Shown here in pieces: positions 14,618 through 23,296 of a DNA stretch of 25,051 nt; position 1 is the first letter of the stretch, and the number at the start of each line of letters is the position of its first letter. The position numbers were made by a program, and so were the translations under genes. Source of the DNA: a virus; the IMG/VR virus record IMGVR_UViG_3300044678_000626, positions 1 through 25,051 of that record; one strand, given 5' to 3'. The notes under the pieces are model-generated. The model did not search any database. It worked only from the letters and a program-made list of their open reading frames with translations, and was not told where the DNA came from.

Positions 14618-15042
14618 GCGTCGAGGTGCGGCCATTCGTCCCTGCCGACCTCGAGGAGCTGCGCCTGCAACCGTCGCAGGAGTTCCTGGCGGCGTTCGTG
14701 GGGCGACCCGGGTATGGGCAGGAGCTGGTCGATGCCGGCCCCTGTTACACCGCCAGAAGCGGCGGCAGGATAGTCTGCTGCGCCGGGGTGGTGAACCTTT
14801 GGGAGGGGCGGGCGTCGGCGTGGGCGCTGCTCTCTGCGGATGCGGGGCGGTGCATGACCGCGCTGCACCGGGCGGTGGTGGAGTTCCTCGACGGCTGCGG
14901 AATCGAACGGGTGGAGGCGTATGTGGTGCCGGACTTTATGCCCGGTCACCGTTGGGCCAGAATGCTCGGGTTCCAGCATGAGGGGCGCCTGCGGGCGTTC
15001 CAGCGGGGTCAAGACATGGACATGTATGCGAGGGTGAGCTGA
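14614..15042 (+). CDS. GNAT-like acetyltransferase-family phage protein (internal virion protein A position)
   Basis: 142 residues. The layout is that of a GNAT fold: an N-terminal strand-helix VEVRPFVPADLEELRL, central strands GGRIVCCAGVVNLWEGRASA, a helix CMTALHRAVVEFLDGCGIER and the final AYVVPDFMPGHRWARMLGFQ with the LGF turn typical of the family. The usual acetyl-CoA loop Q/RxxGxG/A is not clearly present, so it may be a catalytically poor or structural member. In T7-like genomes a protein of this type (gp13) lies at exactly this place, between the tubular and internal virion proteins, and assists head assembly. It is coupled on both sides (ATGA, TGATG). Confidence 0.82.
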   Translation: MSVEVRPFVPADLEELRLQPSQEFLAAFVGRPGYGQELVDAGPCYTARSGGRIVCCAGVVNLWEGRASAWALLSADAGRCMTALHRAVVEFLDGCGIERVEAYVVPDFMPGHRWARMLGFQHEGRLRAFQRGQDMDMYARVS

Positions 15043-15557
15043 TGGCAGATCCGATCACCATAGCCGCAATCGTCGCCGCTTCCGCAGCCGCAGGGTCATC
15101 CCTGATGGCGACCGGGCAGCAGCGGGCCGTGGGCGCGGCTCAGGCGCGCGCGCTCGAGACCCAAGCCGGGGTCGCCCGCCAACAGGCCGGGTTGCAGGAG
15201 GAGGCGCTCCGGCGCGACACCCGCCGCCAGTTCGGCGAGCTGCGGGCGGCCGGCGCTCAGGCGGGCCTGACCGAGTCGGTGACCTTTGGGGATGTCTACA
15301 AGCAGGCCGCGACCGCAGCCGAGCTCGACGCCCTGTCGTTGGCCTATCAGGGCGAGACTGAGGCCGGGAGCCTTTTGACCGAGGCGCGCATCACCCGGGC
15401 GGCACGCCCGACGTGGGTGCAGGGTATCCTGCAGGCCGCGGCTGCGGGCGGGTCTGCCTATGCCGCGACCGGCGGCACCTTCGGCGGCGGTAGGGCCGGC
15501 GGCGGCTCGCTGAAAGGCACCACCCCGATGTCCCCGACCGGGCCGCGGTTCGCATAG
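15042..15557 (+). CDS. Internal virion protein B (T7 gp14-like)
   Basis: 171 residues. The N-terminus is hydrophobic (ITIAAIVAASAAAGSSLMA, about 5-23), followed by a long Ala/Gln/Arg-rich coiled-coil-like region (AQARALETQAGVARQQAGLQ, about 33-52) and a Gly-rich C-terminus. This composition and the position before two larger proteins correspond to T7 gp14, which is ejected first and forms a pore in the outer membrane. It starts within the stop of the GNAT-like gene. The sequence is low in complexity, so the call relies mainly on synteny and architecture. Confidence 0.85.
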   Translation: MADPITIAAIVAASAAAGSSLMATGQQRAVGAAQARALETQAGVARQQAGLQEEALRRDTRRQFGELRAAGAQAGLTESVTFGDVYKQAATAAELDALSLAYQGETEAGSLLTEARITRAARPTWVQGILQAAAAGGSAYAATGGTFGGGRAGGGSLKGTTPMSPTGPRFA

Positions 15558-15564
15558 GTGACCC

Positions 15565-17091
15565 ATGGCGAAGCTTGAGTTCTACCGTCAGCAAGTCGTT
15601 CCGCGCATCTCGACCCCGAGCGCGCGCGGGCTTGCGGCTGTCGGCACTCAGGCTGCGGAGACCACCGAGGCCATCGCCAGAGGGGCGCAGGCGTTCGCGC
15701 AGATGCAGCAGCTCTCCGAGCGCGTGGGGCAGGCCGAGCGGGCGCAGAAGCTGACGCAGCTGAACGCAGCGGCGATGCAGTCGCTGAACGAGTTCGAGCT
15801 CGGGCTCGAGACCGACACTGATTACGGCACCTACGAGTCTCGTTACGACAAGCAGCTGCAGAAAATCCAAGACGACGTGGCGAAGGTCACGGACGGTGAC
15901 AACGCGCTGTTCGAGGCGTGGCGGTCGGACTTTGCCCGCACGGCCATCGACAAGCGGTTCAACGTGCGCCGCGCTGCGGTCAAGGGTCGCATCGGCGTGG
16001 CGCGTGCCGACCTCGACCAGTCGCTTGGCATCTACGCGGGACTGGCCGGGTCGGACGACCCCGCGAAGGATGCGGACATCACGGCGCGGGCGAACCTCGC
16101 CATCCAAGACGCGCTGGGCGCGGGCATCATCTCGCCCCAAGAGGCGGTGGACAAGTCGCAGAAGTTCAACAGCTCGGCCATCACCAACCGGGTGAACCGG
16201 GACATGTTCAACAACCCGATCGCCACGCGGCAGCGGCTCATCGACAACGCCTACCCCGGCCTCGACGAGCCGACCCGCACCAAGCTCCTGAACCGTGCGA
16301 CGGACGAGGCGACGCAGGCCATCACCCGCCAGAACGCTGTCGAGGAGCGTGCCGACCGTCAGGCGCGGCGTGCGCGGGACGACATGGAGCGCAACCTCGG
16401 CTTCCAAGTGGACCAGTTGATTGCCGCTGGCGACCTCGACGGGCTGCAGGGGTTTCTGTCGAACAACGGTCGGCTGATGAACTCGTCCGACCGCACGCGG
16501 GCCATGAAGGCCGTTCGCCGTCAGGACATCGTGACGGACCCCACGGCTTACTTCTCGCTCTCCGAGCGTGCGGCAAGCGGCGAGAATATCTCTGCCGATG
16601 TGAAGGATGCGGTCAATCAGGGGCTGATTTCATTCGCCGACTCGCGGGTCCTGATCAACGACTCTCGTGCGAATGGCTGGCGCAAGCGCGGGTACTCGTT
16701 CATCACGAACAACCTCAAGCCGAGCGACACCGAGAAAAAAATCGGCAACGTGGCTACCATCCGTTCGGCCAATGCCATGCGCGACTGGGACAACTGGGTG
16801 CGTGAGAACCCGAATGCGACCGACGCGCAGGCTGACGCTGAGGCCAAGCGCATTGTGGCGGATTACAGCAACGCCGCGCAGACGCAGAGCGTCGCGACCC
16901 TGCGCCGCCCGACCTACCTTGTCTCGACCGGCCCGAGTTCGTTCGACCTGAAACAGACGTTCGCCAGGACGAAGCAGGCCTTCGACAAGGGGCAAATCAC
17001 GCAGGCCGAGTACGAGAAGCAGGCCGCGCTCATCCGGCAGTGGATGCAGGTCTACAAGCCCCCTGCGCCGCGTCCGCAGCCCGCGAAATAA
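15565..17091 (+). CDS. Internal virion protein C (T7 gp15-like)
   Basis: 508 residues, strongly helical and charged, with coiled-coil-like segments at the start (AQAFAQMQQLSERVGQAERA, about 46-65) and a later RADLDQSLGIYAGLAG region (about 148-163). It lies between gp14-like and gp16-like genes, as does T7 gp15, which lines the DNA ejection conduit across the periplasm. The length is smaller than T7 gp15 (747) but within the range for related phages. The ribosome binding site (AGGTGA, 15556-15561) is weak and close. It has no enzymatic motif that I can see. The call rests on synteny plus helical composition. Confidence 0.85.
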   Translation: MAKLEFYRQQVVPRISTPSARGLAAVGTQAAETTEAIARGAQAFAQMQQLSERVGQAERAQKLTQLNAAAMQSLNEFELGLETDTDYGTYESRYDKQLQKIQDDVAKVTDGDNALFEAWRSDFARTAIDKRFNVRRAAVKGRIGVARADLDQSLGIYAGLAGSDDPAKDADITARANLAIQDALGAGIISPQEAVDKSQKFNSSAITNRVNRDMFNNPIATRQRLIDNAYPGLDEPTRTKLLNRATDEATQAITRQNAVEERADRQARRARDDMERNLGFQVDQLIAAGDLDGLQGFLSNNGRLMNSSDRTRAMKAVRRQDIVTDPTAYFSLSERAASGENISADVKDAVNQGLISFADSRVLINDSRANGWRKRGYSFITNNLKPSDTEKKIGNVATIRSANAMRDWDNWVRENPNATDAQADAEAKRIVADYSNAAQTQSVATLRRPTYLVSTGPSSFDLKQTFARTKQAFDKGQITQAEYEKQAALIRQWMQVYKPPAPRPQPAK

Positions 17092-17103
17092 CAGAGGCAC
17101 AGC

Positions 17104-20100
17104 ATGGCAACCCCTGACCTGCGAAACGACGATGCCCAAGGCGCGAACGCCTTCATGGCCTATCGCGAGAGCGCGAGCAACCAGAGCGCGGCGGCAGAGC
17201 TCGAGGCGATGTTCGCCGACGAGAACGCTGCTCCCGCACAGCCTGCTCCCGCGCAGGCCCCGGCTGCTCCCGGTCGCTCGGTGGTGGGCGATGTGGCGCG
17301 TGGCGTGGTCGAGTTGCCGCGTGCGCTGTTCACGGGCGTCCGCGATGCGGCTCAGGAAACGCTGAACCTGTTCGGCGACATCGGCGATTGGGTCGAGAAC
17401 CAAGTCCAGACGGGCGGCTTCGAGATCTCCCGCGAGGGCATCAAGCCGATCTCCTACGAGGAGCTGCGGACGCTGCGTGCGCAGGGTCGGGACGTGTCCT
17501 CACAGGTGACGCTCAAGCGCATCACGGGCGGGGTGGAAGACCCGCAGTCCACGACCGGCAAGGCGGTGAAGGGCATCTCGCAGTTCGTCGCCGGGTTCGT
17601 CGGCGCGAGCAAGGCGGTCAAGGCGCTGAAGCCTGCGACCCGTGCGGGCCGCGTGGCGAAGGCTGCGGGAACCGGCGCGGTGGTGGACTTCACCGTGTTC
17701 GACCCGCAGGAGGAGCGCCTGTCCAACCTCTTGCAGGAAGTGCCGGTCCTCAAGAACCCGGTTACGGACTTCCTCGCCGCCGACCCCAAGGACAGCAACG
17801 CCGAGGGGCGGTTCAAGAACGCCATCGAGGGGCTGGGCGTGGGCGTGGCCGTGGACGGTCTCATCCTCGGGCTCAAGACCCTGCGTCAGGCCCGCATCGC
17901 CCGGCTGCGGCAGGAGGAGATTGCCAAGGCCCGCGAGGCGGCGGGGGTCGAAGCCCAGCGCCCAGCGGTGGACGAGACGGCCTTCCGCAACCTCGGGGAC
18001 GATGCCCCGGACGCGCCCCTCGTCGGGGTGGCCAAGCGGCAGGAGGCTCCCAAGGCCCCGGAGACGCCCGCTGCGGCCCCCGGCGTCCCGGTGGCAGGCG
18101 GAGCCCAGCCCGCGCAACTGAAGGCCGCACGCGCCGCCGCAGCGACCGAGGGCGTGACACCGGAGCAGGTGGTCGGAGAGGGGCGTAAGGAGGTCGAGCA
18201 GTCGCCCGCAGTCCAACTGACTGACGGCTACCAGTCGGTTGCGCTCGGTGACAGCACGGTCGAGGTGTCGGTCCGGGACGGCCACGCCGAAATCATCATG
18301 GTAAAGACGCCCGAAAACAAGCGCGGGCAGGGCGCGGCGCGGAAGGCGCTTACCGAGGTGCTTCGCGCCGCAGATGCGCGTGGTCTTGTCGTAACGCTCA
18401 CGCCCGATCCGATGGATCTCAAGACCAGCAAAGCCAAGCTGGAAAAGTTCTATCGCTCGCTCGGTTTCGTGCCAAACAAGGGGCGCGACAAGGACTATCG
18501 GTATTCGGGTTCAATGATCCGGGCGCCGCGAGACACTCCCAACTTGCCCGTTGCCGAGCCGGTAGCCGAGGGCGTGACCCCTGCTCAGGTGGTCGGCGAG
18601 GGTGGCACCGGGGTTCCGCGTGGAACCGAGCCGGGGCAGGTTTACATCAACTTCGCCCGCATCAACGCGCCGGAGGACGTGCAGACCGTCATCAAGGACA
18701 TGGCCGACAAGTTCGCCCCGCAGGTCGAGACGGCCCAGCGCGGGGTGCGCTCGTTCGCCGAGATCGAGCTCGACGCGCAGCAGGTCAACGCCTGGGACGT
18801 GCTCATGGCGCGGCGCAAGGGCGACCCGCTGAACGCCGAGCAGTCTGTCGCGGCGCGGCAACTGTGGGCGGCGTCGGGGTCGAAGCTCTCCGAGGTGGCC
18901 AAGGAGGCGGCGACCAACCCGAGCGAGGCGAACCTGTTCGCCTTCCGCAAGATGCTGGCGACGCACTACGCCATCCAGAACGAGGTCATCGCTGCGCGGA
19001 CGGAGACGGCCCGGGCGCTTGCCTCGTGGCGCATCCCTGCCGGTGGGTCTGCCGAGCGGTTCCGTGACATCAGTCAGGCCATCGAGGCCAACGGCGGCGC
19101 GGCGGTCACGCGAGACATGGCCGACCGTGTGGCGAAACTCGCCAACGCCGGGATGTACCAGGAGCTCGACACCTTCGTCCAGCGCGGCGTCTTGGCGCGG
19201 ACTGGCGATGCCATGCAGGAAGCGTGGATCATGGGCCTGCTCTCTGGCCCGAAGACGCACATCGTCAACGTGATGTCCAACGCTGCCGTGGTGTTTATGC
19301 AGATGTACGAGCGCAAGGTTGCCTCGACCGTCTCGAACATCCTCGGCAACAGCGGCGGGGTGCAGGCTGGCGAAGCGATGACGCAGTGGTTCGGCCTCAC
19401 GCAGTCGTTCAAGGACGGCCTGCGGTATGCCGCCAAGGCCGCGAAGACCGGCGAGACCGGCTTCGGCATGAACAAGATCGAACTGCCGCAGACTGCGGCC
19501 ATCACCTCGGACGCCTTCAACCTGAGCAGTCAGACATGGGCTGGCCGCGCCGTGGACGGACTCGGGAACATCATCCGCATCCCGGGCCGTGCGCTCGCGG
19601 CGCAGGACGAGTTCTTCAAGACCATCGGGTACCGGATGGAGCTCAACGCGCAGGCGCTGCGGCAGGCGGCGGGCGAAGTCCACTCCGGGCTCATCCCGGC
19701 AGACGGACTCAAGGCCCGCGTGGCTGAACTCCTCGAGAACCCGCCCGAGAACCTGCGGATGTCGGCGGTCGATCAGGCGCTGTACCAGACGTTCACGAAC
19801 AGCCCCGGCAAACTCGCGCAGTCGCTGCAGAGCCTCAAGGCGCAGTACCCGGCGCTGACGGTCATCCTTCCGTTCGTCCGCACCCCGGCAAACATCCTCA
19901 AGTTCACCTTCGAGCGCACCCCGCTTGCCCCGCTGATGGCGAGCGTCCGTGCCGACCTCTCGGCGGGCGGGGCGCGGCAGGAGCTGGCCCTTGCCCGGCT
20001 CTCAACCGGCACGGCGCTGATGATGGTCGCGGCTGACATGGCGATGTCCGGCATCGTGAGCGGCAGCGGCCCGAAGGACACCCGCGAGCGGCAGGCGCTC

Positions 20101-21012
20101 GAGCGCACCGGCTGGCAGCGCAACAGCATCAAGATCGGTGAGCGGTGGTATGCGTACAACCGGCTCGACCCTGCCGGGTCGCTCCTTGGCCTCGCTGCGG
20201 AGATGGTCGAGATCCTGAACAACTCCGAGGACGAGGACACCGAGGAGAGCGTCGGCGAGGCGGCGGTGGCTGCGGTCGCGTCCATCTCGGCGACGGTGAT
20301 GAGCAAGACCTACCTCTCCGGCCTTGCCGACCTGTTCGAGGCCATCTCCGACCCGAAGCGGTACACGGAGAGCTTCGTCCAGCGGCTTGTCGGCTCGACC
20401 GTCCCGGCCATCGTCGGCGAGGCGGCGCGTGCGGCCGACCCGTACGGGCGCGAGGTGTTCAACATGCTCGATGCCATCAAGCGGCGCGTCCCCGGCCTCT
20501 CGGACGACCTGCCCCTGCGGCGTGACCTGTGGGGCCGTCCGGTCAGTCACCAGTCCGGCCTCGGCTGGGCGTATGACGTGTTCAGCCCCATCTACACCAA
20601 GCCCGCCAGAAACGAGCCCATCGACGAGGAGATGCTGCGCCTCGGCAAGGCCGTCTCGATGCCGAGCAAGAAGGCGACCTTCCAGGGCGTGAACATCGAC
20701 TTGAACGCCTACCCCGGCGCGTACAGCCGCTACGTCGAACTGGCGGGCAACGAGCTGAAGCATCCGAACTACGACATGGGCGCGAAGGACCTCCTGAACG
20801 CCATGATCAGCGGTGAGCACTTCCTGTCGGAGATCTACAACCAAGGCACCGACGGCGTGGACGGGACGAAGGCCGAGATCATCGACGCCATCGTCGGCGA
20901 GTACCGCAAGCTCGCCCGCGAACAGGTGCTGCAAGAGTTCCCTGAAATCCAAGGCGAAATCGATTACTTTATGCAGGCGCAGCAGGAAATGCTGTCCGGC
21001 GCTGTGAGGTGA
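17104..21012 (+). CDS. Internal virion protein D (T7 gp16-like) with inserted GNAT-like domain
   Basis: 1302 residues; the largest protein here. It is expected to be ejected into the host and to form the inner-membrane part of the DNA conduit. Residues 1-345 are helical and rich in Ala/Pro, with hydrophobic stretches (FVAGFVGASKAVKALKPATR). Residues about 370-476 read as a GNAT acetyltransferase domain, with acetyl-CoA loop KRGQGAARKAL (406-416) and LEKFYRSLGF (446-455). This domain is bracketed by EGVTPEQVVGEG (349-360) and EGVTPAQVVGEG (489-500). The second half has LLSGPKTHIVNVMSNAAVVF (about 712-731), a motif I recall from phage large polyvalent proteins, and a hydrophobic stretch TGTALMMVAADMAMSGIVSG (about 968-987). 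No lytic transglycosylase signature of T7 gp16 is seen. The start is the ATG 12 nt after gene C. Confidence 0.88.
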   Translation: MATPDLRNDDAQGANAFMAYRESASNQSAAAELEAMFADENAAPAQPAPAQAPAAPGRSVVGDVARGVVELPRALFTGVRDAAQETLNLFGDIGDWVENQVQTGGFEISREGIKPISYEELRTLRAQGRDVSSQVTLKRITGGVEDPQSTTGKAVKGISQFVAGFVGASKAVKALKPATRAGRVAKAAGTGAVVDFTVFDPQEERLSNLLQEVPVLKNPVTDFLAADPKDSNAEGRFKNAIEGLGVGVAVDGLILGLKTLRQARIARLRQEEIAKAREAAGVEAQRPAVDETAFRNLGDDAPDAPLVGVAKRQEAPKAPETPAAAPGVPVAGGAQPAQLKAARAAAATEGVTPEQVVGEGRKEVEQSPAVQLTDGYQSVALGDSTVEVSVRDGHAEIIMVKTPENKRGQGAARKALTEVLRAADARGLVVTLTPDPMDLKTSKAKLEKFYRSLGFVPNKGRDKDYRYSGSMIRAPRDTPNLPVAEPVAEGVTPAQVVGEGGTGVPRGTEPGQVYINFARINAPEDVQTVIKDMADKFAPQVETAQRGVRSFAEIELDAQQVNAWDVLMARRKGDPLNAEQSVAARQLWAASGSKLSEVAKEAATNPSEANLFAFRKMLATHYAIQNEVIAARTETARALASWRIPAGGSAERFRDISQAIEANGGAAVTRDMADRVAKLANAGMYQELDTFVQRGVLARTGDAMQEAWIMGLLSGPKTHIVNVMSNAAVVFMQMYERKVASTVSNILGNSGGVQAGEAMTQWFGLTQSFKDGLRYAAKAAKTGETGFGMNKIELPQTAAITSDAFNLSSQTWAGRAVDGLGNIIRIPGRALAAQDEFFKTIGYRMELNAQALRQAAGEVHSGLIPADGLKARVAELLENPPENLRMSAVDQALYQTFTNSPGKLAQSLQSLKAQYPALTVILPFVRTPANILKFTFERTPLAPLMASVRADLSAGGARQELALARLSTGTALMMVAADMAMSGIVSGSGPKDTRERQALERTGWQRNSIKIGERWYAYNRLDPAGSLLGLAAEMVEILNNSEDEDTEESVGEAAVAAVASISATVMSKTYLSGLADLFEAISDPKRYTESFVQRLVGSTVPAIVGEAARAADPYGREVFNMLDAIKRRVPGLSDDLPLRRDLWGRPVSHQSGLGWAYDVFSPIYTKPARNEPIDEEMLRLGKAVSMPSKKATFQGVNIDLNAYPGAYSRYVELAGNELKHPNYDMGAKDLLNAMISGEHFLSEIYNQGTDGVDGTKAEIIDAIVGEYRKLAREQVLQEFPEIQGEIDYFMQAQQEMLSGAVR
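18148..18183 (+). repeat. Direct repeat copy 1 bracketing GNAT-like domain
   Basis: Encodes EGVTPEQVVGEG in frame. It matches copy 2 (18568-18603) at 11 of 12 residues and 30 of 36 bases. Most of the differences are at third codon positions, so the peptide is conserved more than the DNA. Confidence 0.8.
18568..18603 (+). repeat. Direct repeat copy 2 bracketing GNAT-like domain
   Basis: Encodes EGVTPAQVVGEG, 140 codons after copy 1 in the same frame. It lies just after the last part of the GNAT-like module and marks the return to the helical ejection-protein sequence. Confidence 0.8.
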
Positions 21013-21016
21013 TGAC

Positions 21017-23278
21017 ATGACCGTATCCTCGACCACGAGCAAGGCCAGCTACACCGGCAACGGCCTGACCACCTCCTTTGCGGTGCCGTTCTACTTCCTC
21101 GCCGCTGCCGACCTGCAGGTCATCCTGCGTTCCGGCACGACCGAGACCGTCCAGGCGCTGACCACCAACTACACGGTGAGCGGTGCCGGGAACGAGGCGG
21201 GCGGCACGGTCACGATGCTTGTCGCCCCTGCCTCTGGGACGACGCTCACCATCCGGCGCAGCATCGCGGCGACGCAGGGGACGGACCTGCTGCCGAACGA
21301 CCGGCTCCCGGCTGAAGACCTCGAGGACGGCCTCGACAAGCTGACGATGATCGCGCAGCAGCTCGGCGAGGAGTCCGACCGTTCCATCAAGTACCCCGCC
21401 TCGGACGCGGCGGTCTCGGCGCAGCTTCCTGCGGCCAGCGCCCGGGCGAGCAAGTTCCTTTCCTTCGACTCGAACGGCCTACCGGTGGCGACGGTCGGGG
21501 TCGATGCCACGACGGACATCTTTACGCAGGCCGGGACCGGCGCGGTGTCGCGCTCGGTGAACGACAAGCTCCGCGACATGGTCAGCCTCAAGGACTTCGG
21601 CGTCGTTGGCGACGGCGCGACGGATGACCGGGCGGCGTTGCTGCTTGCCAAGAATTACGCCATCAGCAGCGGCAAGGGGCTGTGGTGTCCTAGCGGCATG
21701 ACCGTGCGGCTCGGCTCCTCGACCGATCTGCGCGGTGTGAAGCGCATCAACTTCGAGTCGAACATCCTCATCCCGACCGGCACCCTAACGGTCGGCGGGT
21801 TCTTCAATTCCGGCGGCGGCGACATCCGGTTCGCTGAAGTCACCAATGGCGGGAATTTGTTCAATCCCCCGCCGGCGGCTCCTGTGCTGCGCGTCACCGG
21901 GGTGTCCGAGTCGTTCATCTCTGTCGGCCCCTGCAACTATCTGCAACTCTACGCTGATGCGGGCATCGCTGATGACCGCGCCGTCGCATACAACCAGTTC
22001 CGGTTGACCGGTTCCGTTTCGCTGTTGGAGATTAAGGACTCTGGCGTGGCATTGAGCTACGTCAACGAAAACTACATCTATGCCGACCGCGTCATCCGAT
22101 ACAAGATCATCGGCGTCGGATACGAACACAACCACAACAAGCTGTTCCATCCTTGTTTGGAAGGGGATGGTGTTGAGTTGGTGTTCAACAGATGCTCCGT
22201 GAATCAGGTCTATGGCGCTAGGTTCGAGTCAGCGACCGCCAACCCTGCCGTCACGTTCGACAGCAACACCTACAGCAACACGGTCATCGGTTCGTGGTCC
22301 GGTGCCGGGAACCCATATTCCCAATTCTTGATCCCTGTCGCGGTGTCGGATTCTGGCGAAGGAAACATGGTCACCTCCGAGGCGGCCATGCAGTTCAACA
22401 AGACCCCGATCATCTCGGTCAATGCCAACAGCATGATCGTCGGCACGGCCACGTCTTCCGGCTCGCCAGACCAGCGCATCGGCGCATCGGCCAACGGATT
22501 GACCAATCTGTCGCCAGCCGTCATCACTCCGTCGCTAGCCGGATTCAGCGCGCCGACCTTTGAGCTTATCGCCGTCTCCGATGCAATCCCGGTCAAGCTC
22601 GGCGATGTGGTGTATTGGGACGCAGACTATGCTGGCAATCTTGTCCGCCCGATCGTCTGGGTTCTGGACGAGAACCAGAAGCCGCTGGTCAGCGAAGGCG
22701 GCGGCGGGGCTTTTTACAGCCAGCCAAACCTCACGACATTTAACACCACCTATGGCAGTTATACGGTCGGCACCGGCTTGGCGGCATCCGCTCTGTTGCC
22801 TGGTGCAATCGTTCGCAGCGAGGTCAAGTTCATCAGGGTCGGCATGATCCAAAGCGTCGGCGGGCTCATCAAGGCGCTCGGCGCGTCGATCTACACGCAA
22901 GCCTTGCAGCGAGGCCCGACCGAAAACGCTGCAAGGACATCGTTCTCCTTGCCGGTGGTGGATGGCGCTCCGACCAGGGGCTATGTGCCTCTCAACTTCA
23001 CGGTCTGGGACAAGACCGCGAAGGTGATGCGCTGGGTGTCGTACCAGTTCGAGACGAACCTGAACGGTGCGCTGTCGGCAGGCGGCACTTCGGTGACCGT
23101 GGCTGCGGCGGGGTCGATCGCAAACAGCGACATCTGCGGGATTCTGTTGGATGACTTGACGACGCATTGGTCTGCGATCTCAAGTTTGTCTGGCTCGACA
23201 TTCACGATTGCCGCGATCCCGGCAGGAAAGGCTGCGGCATCTGGCAATCGTGTCGTGTTCAATCGCTGGGCTTCATAA
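21017..23278 (+). CDS. Tailspike / tail fibre with T7 gp17-like N-terminus and pectate-lyase-like start
   Basis: 753 residues. The N-terminal 130 or so (SSTTSKASYTGNGLTTSFAV onward, with LQVILRSGTTETVQALTTNY and TTLTIRRSIAATQGTDLLPN) form the T7 gp17-type virion attachment domain. At about 190-235 comes SLKDFGVVGDGATDDRAALL, the standard entry of a pectate-lyase-like beta-helix, as in tailspikes that bind or cut surface polysaccharide. The middle is a series of Asn/Val/Ile-rich turns (VNENYIYADRVIRYKIIGVG) fitting a beta-helix. The end (about 660-753) is a compact beta-rich part. Catalytic residues cannot be fixed by eye. GAGGTGA (21006-21012) precedes the ATG. Base composition drops in GC around 21990-22330, suggesting that the receptor-binding part was exchanged. 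Confidence 0.9.
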   Translation: MTVSSTTSKASYTGNGLTTSFAVPFYFLAAADLQVILRSGTTETVQALTTNYTVSGAGNEAGGTVTMLVAPASGTTLTIRRSIAATQGTDLLPNDRLPAEDLEDGLDKLTMIAQQLGEESDRSIKYPASDAAVSAQLPAASARASKFLSFDSNGLPVATVGVDATTDIFTQAGTGAVSRSVNDKLRDMVSLKDFGVVGDGATDDRAALLLAKNYAISSGKGLWCPSGMTVRLGSSTDLRGVKRINFESNILIPTGTLTVGGFFNSGGGDIRFAEVTNGGNLFNPPPAAPVLRVTGVSESFISVGPCNYLQLYADAGIADDRAVAYNQFRLTGSVSLLEIKDSGVALSYVNENYIYADRVIRYKIIGVGYEHNHNKLFHPCLEGDGVELVFNRCSVNQVYGARFESATANPAVTFDSNTYSNTVIGSWSGAGNPYSQFLIPVAVSDSGEGNMVTSEAAMQFNKTPIISVNANSMIVGTATSSGSPDQRIGASANGLTNLSPAVITPSLAGFSAPTFELIAVSDAIPVKLGDVVYWDADYAGNLVRPIVWVLDENQKPLVSEGGGGAFYSQPNLTTFNTTYGSYTVGTGLAASALLPGAIVRSEVKFIRVGMIQSVGGLIKALGASIYTQALQRGPTENAARTSFSLPVVDGAPTRGYVPLNFTVWDKTAKVMRWVSYQFETNLNGALSAGGTSVTVAAAGSIANSDICGILLDDLTTHWSAISSLSGSTFTIAAIPAGKAAASGNRVVFNRWAS

Positions 23279-23296
23279 GCATAGGATCAAACCATC

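Noticed and set aside
12368-14635. 755-residue open frame on the minus strand opposite tail tubular protein B
   Set aside because: It is antisense to a well-supported gene, is rich in His, Arg, Val and Asp as GC-rich shadow frames are, shows no domain pattern, and would break the uniform direction of the module.
15918-16805. 295-residue plus-strand frame in another phase inside internal virion protein C
   Set aside because: Composition is Gly/Arg/His-rich with no domain signature, while the overlapping frame gives a coherent helical protein at the expected place.
18511-19683. 390-residue minus-strand frame inside the protein D gene
   Set aside because: Same shadow effect; it lies fully antisense within a larger intact gene and has His/Arg-rich low-information sequence.
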